Of a stretch of 64,000 nucleotides of DNA, positions 19,387-28,855 are shown piece by piece. The notes below the pieces were generated by a model. That model did not search any database. It saw only the letters and a list, made by a program, of their open reading frames with translations, and had not been told where the DNA came from. This DNA is from CAZDKK01 sp964506245 (GTDB lineage Bacteria > Eisenbacteria > RBG-16-71-46 > CAIMUX01 > WJJG01). Made by a program: the position numbers and the translations under genes. The stretch spans positions 1 through 64,000 of the forward strand of contig CAZDKK010000009.1 of NCBI GenBank assembly GCA_964506245.1, given 5' to 3'. Each line of letters opens with the position of its first letter. The stretch's first letter is position 1.

Positions 19387-22203
19387 TCAGACCCCGGCCA
19401 GGGCAACCTCCACGGTCACGATCGCGTGAGGGCCGATCTCCAATTCCAGCCGGTGCGCGCCGGGCGCTGCCAGGGTCTCCCGGCGCTCTTCGAGCAGATC
19501 GACCTGCCAGGCGTCCGTGATCCGCGGTCCGAAGTGGAGTGTCTCCGCCAACCTATCGCCCGTGAGGTTGCACAATCGCATGACTAGCGTCTCACGCTCT
19601 TGATGGCGCTTGATTGCGGTGATCACCGTGCCCGAGGGCACCTTCTCCACGAGCCCTGTTGTACCTGATAGACTCTCCGCCCGCACCCCTTGCGTCACGA
19701 TCGGCGGCAGCCGATAGCGCAGGCTCCAGTCGGCCACGCCCGCGGCCAGCCAGGTACCTCGGTAGGCCAGCAGCGCATAGCGGAAGGTGTTGGGCCCGGG
19801 GCACTGGGCCTCCGGCGTGTACAGGGTGGGCCCCGCGTTCTTGCAGCGACGCGAGGTGAAGTCATCGCGTGATAGCCAGCCGACGGATCGCAGGAGCGTC
19901 AGGGCCAGACCTGCGCCGGTAGATGGAGGTCCGGGAGGCAGGGGGCCGAATTCCGGAAGTCCGCGGTTGAGGACGGCCAGGCCGCCTCCAGCGTCTTCCA
20001 CCAGGCAGAAACCCTGCTGCGGATAGGTTCCCGAGGGTGGCTGAACCCAGTCCTCGCCTTCGTGCCGCACCAGCGGACGGCGCTGTACAAGAAAGTGACC
20101 ATCGGAGACGACCTCTCCCGTTGCGATGGCCGTGGGGAACAGCGCGCGCAGCCGGTGATCCTCCACACGGTTGTCGAAGTCGGTCTCTATCCGCACCAGC
20201 GGGCTGCCCGCGCTCACGGTGACGCGCACGCGGTACGGACATGCCCCGCGCCGGGTGCTCCGGCGACGCCGGTCGGGTTCCAGCCCGAGGGGTAGGACCA
20301 GGTGGCTCTCGGCCTCCAGACAAGCCGCGAGAAACGTCTGGGTCACGACCCGCACCGCGCCCGGGGCATCCCGGGAAGTGATCGTCTCGGACTCGGCCGC
20401 GGGCGAGTAGTCGTACTCGTCCCCGGCGTCCTCCGAGTCCTCGAGCAGGTTGAGCCCCGGGTATGTGCGGCCCGTGGTCTTGTCCACGAGGTCGATCTCC
20501 CCGTTGGGATGGAGAGCCACGCGGACGTGCTCGTTCTCGAGCGCGTTTGCGTCCAGCCTGACGCCCGGCGCCCCGGGGGCTGCCTCGCCGTCCCTGCGCG
20601 CCGGCGCGCTCAACGCGCGCGAGGGCGCCTGGCCAGCCTCGCGCTCCTCGAGGATGTAGATCCGGTGCCCGACCGGCGGCAGGTTCTCCGCCAGGAACTG
20701 GATCCACAGGTGCGTGTCCGCCCCCTCGGCCTCCGCACCCGTCTTGAGGATGCGTGGGCCGAAATGGTGCCGGTAGACCTCCCACGCCGACCGCTGCCGT
20801 TCGGCCGACAGCTCGTGCCGGTAATCCACGTTCCAGAACCGCTCGACCCAGCGGCGTTCCAGCACCTGGTAGGCGACCTCATGCCCCTCCTCGTCTCGCA
20901 GCACGAGGTCCTCGCTCGGCGCACCCGGCGGCAACACCACGAGCCGGTCGATCACCGCGGTTCTCCGCTCGGGCAGCGGGTTGAACACGGCCAGCACCGT
21001 CTCGCGGTCACCCGCCCGCTGGGGCGCGAAGGCCGGTGCCAACTCCGCCAGGCCGCGCACCAGGAGCTGCTCGCCCGCCTGCAGGACGCCCGCGAATCGC
21101 GTCTCCATTTCCCGGTGGACCGCGTCGATGCTGCAACCGCAGATCGAGTCGTGGGGGTGGTTCTGGAGCAGGAGTTTCCACGCGGCTCGGAGCGGGCCTG
21201 CCGGATAGTGCCGGTCGTGCACGAAGCGGACGTACGCCGCCAGCGGCTCGACGCAGCCGGCGAGCAGAGTCTGGGCCTCTTCGTTGCGCTGCTTCAGCGG
21301 CATGCGCGCCGACCAGACCCCCGAGAGGATCGGGTGGCGCTTGCCTCCGAGCAGTTCGCCCGCGTGACGCCCGCGCGCGCACCCCTCCTCCTGCACTGCA
21401 CGCACGAAGGCGCTCAGGCTCGTGTGATGGAAGCGCAAGGCCGGGAACTCCCTGCGCAGGGCGGCGAGGATCGTGTCGAACTCGGCCTGCACCGGGAAGT
21501 GATCGCAGCCGTTGTTCAACATCCGTACGGGTCCATTCGACACGGGATCCATGCGTGCAAGCAGGTCGCGCACCTGGTCGACCGCTCGTTTGACGTCGAC
21601 GGCACGCCGGGTGTGGGCCTCCCAGATCTCTTCATGGCCGAGGCCGCCGGCGTTACAGTAGCCGCCGAGCTGGTGAATGGCCAAGACCTCGCTTCCGTCC
21701 GGTGCGACCCAGATGTACTCGCAGCCCAAGCGCTCGATATCGTCCCCATCCCCGCGCGTGTAGACAAAGGAATCGATACGCGCTTGGCGCAGAAGCTGGG
21801 GCATCTGGGCGATGTGGCCGAAGGCGTCGGGCATGTAACCGACCTTCTGGGCGCTGCCGAAGGCCCGGCAGACCTCGTGACCGAGGAGCAGGTTGCGGAC
21901 GTGCGCCTCGGGTGAGATCAGAAACTCGTCCGGCAGCACGTACCATGGCCCGATCGAGAGCCGGCCGGCCACCACCAGGGCGCGGATGCGCTCGGCATCC
22001 TCCGGGGCCGTTGCCAGATGGTCCTCGAGCAGGATCGCCTGTCCGTCGAGCAGGAAGTGCTCGAACGACCCTTCCCGTTCGAGCGCGTCGAGCACGCCCT
22101 GCATCACGCCTGCGAGATTGACGCGGAATTGCTGGAACGGCAGGTACCACTCACGATCCCAGTGCGTGTGGGAGACGATGTAGACATCGGTGCACTCGGC
22201 CAC
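19387..22203 (-). CDS. Alpha-mannosidase, GH38
   Basis: This 938-residue enzyme has the GH38 N-terminal catalytic domain: HTHWDREW with likely zinc ligands H14 and D16, and GYMPDAFGH with nucleophile D126. The mid-domain and C-terminal beta-sandwich domains follow. It cleaves terminal alpha-mannosides with retention and zinc dependence. No signal peptide is seen, so it should act on imported substrate. The start is GTG at 22203, supported by AAGGAGG 7 nt upstream. It is the last gene of a four-gene operon (CBM9 protein, SSS transporter, GH130, GH38), in which it probably removes mannose from alpha-linked oligosaccharides. Confidence 0.92.
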   Translation of the reverse strand: MAECTDVYIVSHTHWDREWYLPFQQFRVNLAGVMQGVLDALEREGSFEHFLLDGQAILLEDHLATAPEDAERIRALVVAGRLSIGPWYVLPDEFLISPEAHVRNLLLGHEVCRAFGSAQKVGYMPDAFGHIAQMPQLLRQARIDSFVYTRGDGDDIERLGCEYIWVAPDGSEVLAIHQLGGYCNAGGLGHEEIWEAHTRRAVDVKRAVDQVRDLLARMDPVSNGPVRMLNNGCDHFPVQAEFDTILAALRREFPALRFHHTSLSAFVRAVQEEGCARGRHAGELLGGKRHPILSGVWSARMPLKQRNEEAQTLLAGCVEPLAAYVRFVHDRHYPAGPLRAAWKLLLQNHPHDSICGCSIDAVHREMETRFAGVLQAGEQLLVRGLAELAPAFAPQRAGDRETVLAVFNPLPERRTAVIDRLVVLPPGAPSEDLVLRDEEGHEVAYQVLERRWVERFWNVDYRHELSAERQRSAWEVYRHHFGPRILKTGAEAEGADTHLWIQFLAENLPPVGHRIYILEEREAGQAPSRALSAPARRDGEAAPGAPGVRLDANALENEHVRVALHPNGEIDLVDKTTGRTYPGLNLLEDSEDAGDEYDYSPAAESETITSRDAPGAVRVVTQTFLAACLEAESHLVLPLGLEPDRRRRSTRRGACPYRVRVTVSAGSPLVRIETDFDNRVEDHRLRALFPTAIATGEVVSDGHFLVQRRPLVRHEGEDWVQPPSGTYPQQGFCLVEDAGGGLAVLNRGLPEFGPLPPGPPSTGAGLALTLLRSVGWLSRDDFTSRRCKNAGPTLYTPEAQCPGPNTFRYALLAYRGTWLAAGVADWSLRYRLPPIVTQGVRAESLSGTTGLVEKVPSGTVITAIKRHQERETLVMRLCNLTGDRLAETLHFGPRITDAWQVDLLEERRETLAAPGAHRLELEIGPHAIVTVEVALAGV

Positions 22204-22280
22204 GGGTCCACCTCCTTCAGTGCGGGCCGGCGCGATCCACGGGCGCCGGTAGTCGCGATCGGCCCCGTGGGTCAGGTACC

Positions 22281-23273
22281 TCAGTCGCGACAGGCTGCCA
22301 ACAGCTCACCGATCGTGGTCTCGGCCAGCCCGACACAGGTGTCCGCGGCGCCATAGTAGACCCACACGCGGCTCGTCGGCTGAGCGAAGCCCTCCGCGTC
22401 GATTGCCGCGACGATCGCGCCACTGGGAAAGACCACGTTCGGAACCTGCCCGGTGAGCTCGTAGGATTCGCGCGGCTCCAGGATGTTGTTGCGGCTGCGC
22501 GCCAGCAGGCGCGTGGGATCGGCCAGATCGAGCAGCACCACGCCGGCCTGGTAGATGTTCGCGCCGTGAAAGTGGGTCGCGACGCCGTGGTAGATGTGCA
22601 ACCAACCCTCGCGGGTCTTGATCGGCGGCGGTCCGGAGCCGATCAGCTCGTCCCAGTAGTGGGGCCGGCCGGCGAGCACGTCGCCCGCCGCTCGCCAGTG
22701 GAGCAGATCCTCCGACTCGGCCAGCTCGATCACGTCGCCGCTTGCCACCCCTCGCCCGGGCAGTGCGCGGTTCGGCCGGCGCAGGAGCCAGTACTTCCCG
22801 CCGACGCGTTCGGGAAAGAGCACGCCGTTGCGCTCATCCGCGCCCGACATCACGCCCGCGAACTCGAAGTGTTCGAAGTCTGCGGTCCGGGCGAGCCCCA
22901 GCCGTGAGCCGTCTTCCACGTCCATCGCCAGCACGATGTGGTAGCACCCGTCGAGATGGGTCACCCGCGGGTCGTAGATGTGGTAGACCCTCTGTGCGAG
23001 CCGCCCGACGCCCTCCAGACGGACGATCCGCGGCTGCACCCGGAACGCGCGCCCGTCGGCGCTCTCGGCCATCATCAGGAACGTCTCGCGGCCCCGACTC
23101 TGCACGCGCAGCAGGAGCATGAAGCGCTCGCCGGCCAAGACCGCCCCGGGGTTGAACACGCTCGTGGGATCGGTGAGCTGCCCGGGGACATCCGGGATGT
23201 CGTCCCGGGTCAGGATCGGGTTGGCCGCACAGCGGCGTAACCACGTTGGGCGCTCTGTCACCGGGCGCGCCAT
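22281..23273 (-). CDS. GH130 family mannoside phosphorylase/hydrolase
   Basis: The 330-residue protein has a five-bladed GH130 propeller. Signature stretches are NPGAVLAGERFMLLLRVQSR near the N-terminus, NGVLFPERVGGKYWLLRRPN in the middle and DELIGSGPPPIKTREGWLHIYHG later. GH130 enzymes mostly phosphorolyse beta-mannosides, releasing mannose 1-phosphate; some are hydrolases, and the subfamily cannot be fixed here. The ATG at 23273 was chosen over 23303 because it lies 4 bp after the transporter stop with GGGGAG upstream. The neighbouring GH38, symporter and CBM9 genes support mannose-containing glycan use. Confidence 0.88.
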   Translation of the reverse strand: MARPVTERPTWLRRCAANPILTRDDIPDVPGQLTDPTSVFNPGAVLAGERFMLLLRVQSRGRETFLMMAESADGRAFRVQPRIVRLEGVGRLAQRVYHIYDPRVTHLDGCYHIVLAMDVEDGSRLGLARTADFEHFEFAGVMSGADERNGVLFPERVGGKYWLLRRPNRALPGRGVASGDVIELAESEDLLHWRAAGDVLAGRPHYWDELIGSGPPPIKTREGWLHIYHGVATHFHGANIYQAGVVLLDLADPTRLLARSRNNILEPRESYELTGQVPNVVFPSGAIVAAIDAEGFAQPTSRVWVYYGAADTCVGLAETTIGELLAACRD

Positions 23274-23277
23274 CTGC

Positions 23278-25200
23278 TCACTCCCCGCGCCGCACCGTGC
23301 CATCGTCGTGCGGATCGCGTTCGACCGTGCTCAGCCGCCGCGCCATCGCGCGGATGTCCCGCAGCCCCCCCAGGGAGAACCAGACGGTCACCACGCAGGT
23401 GGCCAGCAGGTTTACGTAGATGTAGATCTTCCAGAAGCGTTCCCAGGCCTGGTCGCTCACCTGGTGCGTGAGGTTGTAGATCGTGCCGACCACGAAGACC
23501 GCCACCCAGCCCAGCGTCCAGACATAGGTGAGCACGTAGATCAACCGGTCCTTGCGCGTGAACTCGCGGCCCATGCCGAGTACCCGCAGCCCCCGCACCG
23601 GCGGCTCGCTGACCGTCACCTGGTCGCTCGTGACCGCGTAGCGCCCGCGATGCAGCAGCTTGTCCAGATCGCACACCTCTCGCTTGCCCAGCAGCGAAAC
23701 CAGCACATAGATGAGCGCCGAGGCACCCATGGCGATACCCCAGAACATCTGGCCGTTGATCGGGAAGTCATCCACGAGCTGGTGGATCACGATCCCACCC
23801 ACGGCGATCGACGATCCCGTGATCAGCGCGCTCCAGGCCGCGGCGGTTGTCCCGCGCTTCCAGTAGAGACCGCCGATGATGACCGCCCCCGACCCGCCGG
23901 CGAAGATCGCCCCCGTGATGGCGAAGAAGAGGAAGATGTACTGGCTGTGCTGGAAGAGCAGGCTGAAGAAGAAGGCGAAAACCGCCACGCCGATGACGGC
24001 CCAGCGCAGCACCTTCAGATGCTGCTGGGGTGTCAGCGGCCGCCCGCGCAGCGGCATGACCACGTCCTGGATGAATATGCTCCCCCACGAGTGCAGGTAG
24101 GTATCGTCGGTGGTGATCGACGAGGCCAGCATCAAGCCCGCGAACAGGCCCATCAGGCCGACCGGGAGGATGCGGGCCAGCACCATCGGCATGCGCAGCT
24201 GGCTCTGCAACGCCTCCGAGCCCGCGCCGGCCAGGTCGGCGTTCACGGCGTCCGCGACGGCGCGGTAATCAGGATGGTGCAGCACCGTGTAGACGATGAT
24301 CGCCAGCAACGGCAGCACCAGGTTCTGGGGCACGACCCGCCAGTTGCTGAGCACGCTGCCCATCTTGGCCTCGTGCGCGGTCTGAGCAGAGGTGTTGTAC
24401 GCCTGCGTGCCCTGCCAGGACATCGTGCCGTAGATGACGCCGATGATCCCCACCAGGAAATACCAGAAGTTGAAGTCCGCCACGTGGCTCGTCTTGAACG
24501 GGTTGATCAGCGATGCGTTCTGAGGGGCCGTCGCGAGCGCCTCGGTGATCTGGCTCCAGTCGAAGACCCGCAACAAGTAAACGACAAGAATCAAGAAGGT
24601 GAGGTTGACGAAGATGCCCTGGGCGAAGTCCGTGACGATGACCGCGATATGGCCCCCGGAGAAGACGAAGTAGAGCGCCAGGCCGAGGAGCACGATCATC
24701 ACCAGGGGGAAGGTGGGCACGCTCAAGCCGAGGATCGAGATGGAGAGCGGCAGACCGCAGAAGTAGATGAAGAAGCGCGCCCCTACCGAGGGGAAGATCC
24801 CGAAGTTGACGATGCCCGAGAGAAAGGCGATCAACCCCGCGAAGACACGGAATCTGCGGCTGTAGCGTTCCTCGAAGAACTGCGCCAGGGTGAGGGCGCG
24901 GGTTTCGCGGAAGCGGTAGATCACCCAGCCGGAGACGGTGATGGCCAGCACCACCACCGCGGTGCTGAACCCCCACCAGGTCATCGAGAAACCGGCCACG
25001 TAGTTCATCTCGACGTTGCCGACGATCGTGATGGCCCCCAGCATCGCGATGCCCTGGGCCACCGTCAGCAGGTAGCGGCCAGCGGTGCGGTTGGCGGCCA
25101 GGAAGTCGGCGACGCTGCGCATGTAGGTGCGGCTCCAGGCGACGCCGATCATCAGCCCACCGAGGACCACGGCGACGAGCGCCCAGTCGATCCAGGTCAC
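23278..25200 (-). CDS. Sodium:solute symporter (SSS family)
   Basis: The 640-residue membrane protein has about 13-14 hydrophobic helices and an SSS pattern: an N-terminal helix, FLAANRTAGRYLLTVAQGIAM, then GFSMTWWGFSTA, typical of sugar or organic-solute/Na+ symporters. It carries out sodium-driven uptake across the inner membrane. Start is GTG at 25200, overlapping the upstream CBM9 gene stop by 4 nt (GTGA), so translation is probably coupled. The operon context suggests a mannoside or mannose-containing oligosaccharide as substrate; that is inference. Confidence 0.88.
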   Translation of the reverse strand: MTWIDWALVAVVLGGLMIGVAWSRTYMRSVADFLAANRTAGRYLLTVAQGIAMLGAITIVGNVEMNYVAGFSMTWWGFSTAVVVLAITVSGWVIYRFRETRALTLAQFFEERYSRRFRVFAGLIAFLSGIVNFGIFPSVGARFFIYFCGLPLSISILGLSVPTFPLVMIVLLGLALYFVFSGGHIAVIVTDFAQGIFVNLTFLILVVYLLRVFDWSQITEALATAPQNASLINPFKTSHVADFNFWYFLVGIIGVIYGTMSWQGTQAYNTSAQTAHEAKMGSVLSNWRVVPQNLVLPLLAIIVYTVLHHPDYRAVADAVNADLAGAGSEALQSQLRMPMVLARILPVGLMGLFAGLMLASSITTDDTYLHSWGSIFIQDVVMPLRGRPLTPQQHLKVLRWAVIGVAVFAFFFSLLFQHSQYIFLFFAITGAIFAGGSGAVIIGGLYWKRGTTAAAWSALITGSSIAVGGIVIHQLVDDFPINGQMFWGIAMGASALIYVLVSLLGKREVCDLDKLLHRGRYAVTSDQVTVSEPPVRGLRVLGMGREFTRKDRLIYVLTYVWTLGWVAVFVVGTIYNLTHQVSDQAWERFWKIYIYVNLLATCVVTVWFSLGGLRDIRAMARRLSTVERDPHDDGTVRRGE

Positions 25201-26336
25201 CAGATCCTCCCGTCCTGGCGGACGTGTAGCCAGGCGCCGTCCGGGCAGGCGATGCGGGCCTCGAACAGCTCCGGTGTGGCGTAGATCTCCACCGCGCTGG
25301 ACACCGCGTTCCCCGCTGTTGCGCGTCGTAACGCCGCGGCCGACGTGGCGAAGGTCCCAGTGCGATTCCAGTAGTCACGCTGGGCGTAGTAGACGCGTTG
25401 CAGCTCCGCTCGGGCCGCACCCCACGGGTCCGGTCGGAACGCCTCCTGCGGCGCGGTCTCGCCGCCGGCCACCAGGTCGGAGAACTGCACGTACCCCCAC
25501 ATCTCGGGGTAGTGCATGGCGATCAACCCTTGGGGCGACCAGACCCAGTTGTCCTCGGGCAGCGGCTTCTCCGTCTCCGGATCGGTGCACTTGACGTAGC
25601 GGCCGGCCTCGACCCGTGTCGGCCACTCGACGCGTGAGAAGTTGAGGCGCCACTGGTCACCGGCCGTGGGGGGCGCGGGACGGTGGGCGCACTCGGCCAG
25701 CACTCTCCACGGCATCGCGATCTCGACCGACCAGCCGGCATCCGTGTCGGAGGGATCGTTCAAGGTACCGTCGACTTGTACAGCGGTGGCGAGCCCGGCG
25801 ATGTCCCAGGCATTGATCGCCGGGCCCCCGTCGCGATACGGCTTGATCAGGAGCAGATCCCACACGGTTCCCAGGGCGTTGATCTCGAGCTCGTAGTACT
25901 CATGGGTGTCGCCATCCGGATCGATGAAGACCTCGAAGTCGTTGTCGTGATAGATGACGGCATCCCGCTCGACGAGCGTTCCCCATACCTGGGGCTCCTC
26001 CAGATGGGCCGCGACGTAGAGGCAGCGCTCGTCCCACAGCATCCTCGCGCGCGTGCGATATCGGGGCGCCGGGGCGAGGGGACCTTGGATATCGGTGAAG
26101 GGCTCGGTCCACGGGGCCTGCGTCCAGGCCCGTTCGTCGATCCGGCCGTCGATGGCAGGTGCTTGCGCGGCGCGGTAGCAGACGTACTGACGCGGCGCCC
26201 AGGGGATTCCGGGGACGGGAAACGGCTCGGGGCCAGCCGCGGCGGCGCCGCTCAGCATGGCCAGTGCCACGCCGCTCAGCACGACCGTCGCCGGCCCCAC
26301 CAGCGCGCGTGCCGTTTCCCGCCCCCAGCGCCCCAT
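25197..26336 (-). CDS. Secreted CBM9-like carbohydrate-binding protein
   Basis: The 379-residue protein starts with a signal peptide (about 1-33) and has a CBM9-type domain opening with APAIDGRIDERAW and containing YHDNDFEVFIDPDGDTHEYYE, the usual calcium/sugar-binding stretch. The C-terminal 70 residues look unrelated. It probably binds mannose-rich glycans outside the inner membrane, ahead of import by the symporter whose gene overlaps it by 4 nt. The ATG at 26336 was chosen because it begins the signal peptide; the frame is open further upstream but runs into the preceding intergenic hairpin. Confidence 0.8.
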   Translation of the reverse strand: MGRWGRETARALVGPATVVLSGVALAMLSGAAAAGPEPFPVPGIPWAPRQYVCYRAAQAPAIDGRIDERAWTQAPWTEPFTDIQGPLAPAPRYRTRARMLWDERCLYVAAHLEEPQVWGTLVERDAVIYHDNDFEVFIDPDGDTHEYYELEINALGTVWDLLLIKPYRDGGPAINAWDIAGLATAVQVDGTLNDPSDTDAGWSVEIAMPWRVLAECAHRPAPPTAGDQWRLNFSRVEWPTRVEAGRYVKCTDPETEKPLPEDNWVWSPQGLIAMHYPEMWGYVQFSDLVAGGETAPQEAFRPDPWGAARAELQRVYYAQRDYWNRTGTFATSAAALRRATAGNAVSSAVEIYATPELFEARIACPDGAWLHVRQDGRIW

Positions 26337-26361
26337 GCGGTCGCGCCTCCGGCTCGGGTCG

Positions 26362-26384
26362 CGGGGCGCCGCCGTGGCGCCCCG
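26362..26384 (-). terminator. GC-rich hairpin after the Ig-like lipoprotein gene
   Basis: CGGGGCGCC and GGCGCCCCG form a perfect 9-bp stem with a 5-nt loop, starting 5 nt beyond the lipoprotein stop. No T-run follows on the minus strand, so it is a weak intrinsic terminator at best. It also lies just before the mannoside operon start and could act as an attenuator. Confidence 0.4.
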
Positions 26385-26388
26385 CCCG

Positions 26389-28731
26389 TTACTCCTCGAT
26401 TTGCAGGGCCGCCACCCCACCCGAGTACTCGACGGCTGTCGTCGTCGCGGTCACCGTGACGATCCCCATGAACGGCACGGTGCTCCCGGCGGTCACGCTG
26501 GTCTCCGCCTCGCCACCGGACGTGAGGAGGGTCGTGTCACCGAAGGTGAGGTAGTCCGTCTGTTGGTCGATGGTCATCGAAGTCAGGGTGATCTCCGTCC
26601 CATCGGCACATGGGTTCCCGCCCGGGATCGTGGCGAGGCTCACGTGCAGGGTGGTCGTGGCCCCAGGGGCCAGGGTGGGCATACCCGGGTCGAGCAGGGG
26701 GAAGGTGATCAGCAGGAGGTATTGCTCGCCACCGCCCCCCGTGACCATGACGTTGGTCTCATCGGTCTGTCCGTACGCCTCGGCCCCGATCGTCACGATG
26801 CCTTCCTCGGTTCCGGCCGTCAGGATCGTCCAGGCTCGACCGTCAACCGTCTGCGCGGTCTCGGCGGACAGCGTGCCCGGGCCGGAAATGCTGAAGGTCA
26901 CCGTTTCCCCATCAGGACAGGGCTGGCCGAGGTAGTCCTCCACGGTCGCCCATACCATCGTGGTGTCGGTGCCGTTGGGCGCGAGCACCGACTGGTAGGT
27001 GTCGACCGAGACGACCCACTGTTCGCCGCTGCCCGCGGCGAGCAGTAGGGCCATGTCGGTGGTCAGGTTGACGTAGGTCCCGCTGAGCTCGGAGGCCAGG
27101 TTGCCCGTGAATTCGTAGGACTCGCCTACGGTCACAATGACCGCGGCCATCTCAAACCCCGTCCATCCAGAGGTGTCGATCGTGTAGGACCGCGCCGTCC
27201 CTGCCAGTTCCACGTAGACGTAGTCCGGATCGCCCTCCTCCTCCGCGCCGCCGGCGCCAAGCATGATCTGGGGCGGATTGTCTCCCGTGAGCGTCCACTC
27301 GGCCTCAATGTCCACACCGGCCGTGAATTCGCTCATCGTCGCGGGCGCTGTCAGGTCGATCGTGCACAGGTAGCTGGGCGAGGTGAAGCTGGACGTTGCC
27401 GTCTTCCCGCCCAGGGTGACAGTGATCGTGTATGGCGTGCTGGCCGCATAGGGGATGCTCGTCGACTCGAATATGGCGAGCGAGTCGGAGCTCGCCAGCT
27501 GGGACAGCGGCACCTCGCTGCCATTGACGGTCACGACGGCGTCCTTGGCCGAGGGATCTTCATCATCGAGCCGTTCCACGACGGCGATGAACGCGGGATC
27601 TTCCTCGGCCGCGGTCAGGAAGCCGGCGCTGACGTTGTAAGTCCCGGGCTCCCCTCCGCCGCCCGTGATCGACACGGTCACCTGATCGTCGGCGTCGTCC
27701 AACGAGGGAGCGACCGCGCTCACGGTGGCCGTTCCGGCCGTCGAGCCCGCGGTGAGCGTGGCGGTGGCGGTGCCCTGCGCGTTGGTCTGGACGGTGGCCG
27801 GATTGATCGTCGCGATGCCCGAGGGGCTCACCGAGAGATTGACCACGGTGCCCAGGGCGGGGGGATTGCCCTCGCCATCTTCGATCTCGACCGTGATCGT
27901 GGTGGTCTCGCCGGTCCCGATTGAAGCATCCGCCGCGGTCACCGTGAGGGACCAGGTCGGGGCGGCACCCCCCTCGGGATGGATGGTGACGAAATCCGTC
28001 GAGAGCAGGACGTAGGAGTAGCTTCCCGCGTGGGCCATCTCCCCTGACCAGCTCTGGGTCACCCCTGCCCCGACGGCGACCATCACGTCCTCGAAGTCAT
28101 CCCAGGTATTCGTCTCGGAGCCGGGAATCGAGGCACTGGTCGCGGTACCCGCCAGGAGCTGCTCGTAGAGGTCTTCATCCTCCGTGGCGGTACTGCCCGT
28201 CACCACGAGGAGGGCCTTGGCCGGCGTCGTGCCGGTGTAGCTCCAGGAGACTGCCAGGGCCTGCCCGGGCGCGAACTCCGCCCCCTCGACAGGGGCTGTG
28301 ATCGCGACTGCAGTCGTGTAGTCCGGCGCGAGGATCGTGGAGCTCGCGGTCTCTCCGCCGATCTCGATCGTCACGGCGTAGCTGGTCTCGGGGCTGTATT
28401 CGATCGCATCGCTCCGGAAGGTCGCCTCGGCGTCGGTGCTCTCGGTCGTGATGAGCGGGATGGTGGTGCCGTTCACCTTGACCACGGCGGTCTTGGCGGA
28501 CGGATCGGCGGTGTTGAGACGTTCGACGTAGGCGACGAAGATCATTCCTTCTGCGGCGGCACCATCGACACCGCCTTCGCTCACAAAGCCGGCGTAGAGC
28601 TCGTACTCGCCCTCCAGGGTGCCGCCTCCACCGCCTCCGCCCCCGTTGTCGTCGTCATCCCCGCAACCCAGGGGAAACATGGCCAACGCGAAGGCGCCGG
28701 CCGCCAGAACTGCCACATTCCACCACTTCAT
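26389..28731 (-). CDS. Multi-domain Ig-like (invasin/Big-type) surface lipoprotein
   Basis: This 780-residue protein begins with a lipoprotein signal ending in FPLGC (C23), followed by DDDDN and eight glycines. The rest is beta-sandwich repeats. A module of about 200 residues near the N-terminus (starting GEYELYAGF) recurs in the middle (starting GTYNVSAGF). Each copy is followed by a bacterial Ig-like (Big_1-like) domain, recognisable in ATINPATVQTNAQGTATATL and in ETVTFSISGPGTLSAETAQT. It is probably anchored in the outer membrane and exposed. No catalytic motif is seen; adhesion or surface structure is the likely role. It is separated from the mannoside operon by a hairpin. Confidence 0.75.
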   Translation of the reverse strand: MKWWNVAVLAAGAFALAMFPLGCGDDDDNGGGGGGGGTLEGEYELYAGFVSEGGVDGAAAEGMIFVAYVERLNTADPSAKTAVVKVNGTTIPLITTESTDAEATFRSDAIEYSPETSYAVTIEIGGETASSTILAPDYTTAVAITAPVEGAEFAPGQALAVSWSYTGTTPAKALLVVTGSTATEDEDLYEQLLAGTATSASIPGSETNTWDDFEDVMVAVGAGVTQSWSGEMAHAGSYSYVLLSTDFVTIHPEGGAAPTWSLTVTAADASIGTGETTTITVEIEDGEGNPPALGTVVNLSVSPSGIATINPATVQTNAQGTATATLTAGSTAGTATVSAVAPSLDDADDQVTVSITGGGGEPGTYNVSAGFLTAAEEDPAFIAVVERLDDEDPSAKDAVVTVNGSEVPLSQLASSDSLAIFESTSIPYAASTPYTITVTLGGKTATSSFTSPSYLCTIDLTAPATMSEFTAGVDIEAEWTLTGDNPPQIMLGAGGAEEEGDPDYVYVELAGTARSYTIDTSGWTGFEMAAVIVTVGESYEFTGNLASELSGTYVNLTTDMALLLAAGSGEQWVVSVDTYQSVLAPNGTDTTMVWATVEDYLGQPCPDGETVTFSISGPGTLSAETAQTVDGRAWTILTAGTEEGIVTIGAEAYGQTDETNVMVTGGGGEQYLLLITFPLLDPGMPTLAPGATTTLHVSLATIPGGNPCADGTEITLTSMTIDQQTDYLTFGDTTLLTSGGEAETSVTAGSTVPFMGIVTVTATTTAVEYSGGVAALQIEE

Positions 28732-28855
28732 GGGATAGCCCTCGCTGTTGATTCCTGTCGGATTGACGCGCCACCGGGGCGCGGCAGACTTGCCGGCCTG
28801 CTACCCCTTCGGCAGCACGCGGTTTCAGGCCATTCTAGAGGCAGGCGCCGTGGGG

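Noticed and set aside
23119..25284. Long plus-strand frame antisense to the sodium symporter
   Set aside because: It is the antisense shadow of a well-defined SSS gene and has no start signal or domain.
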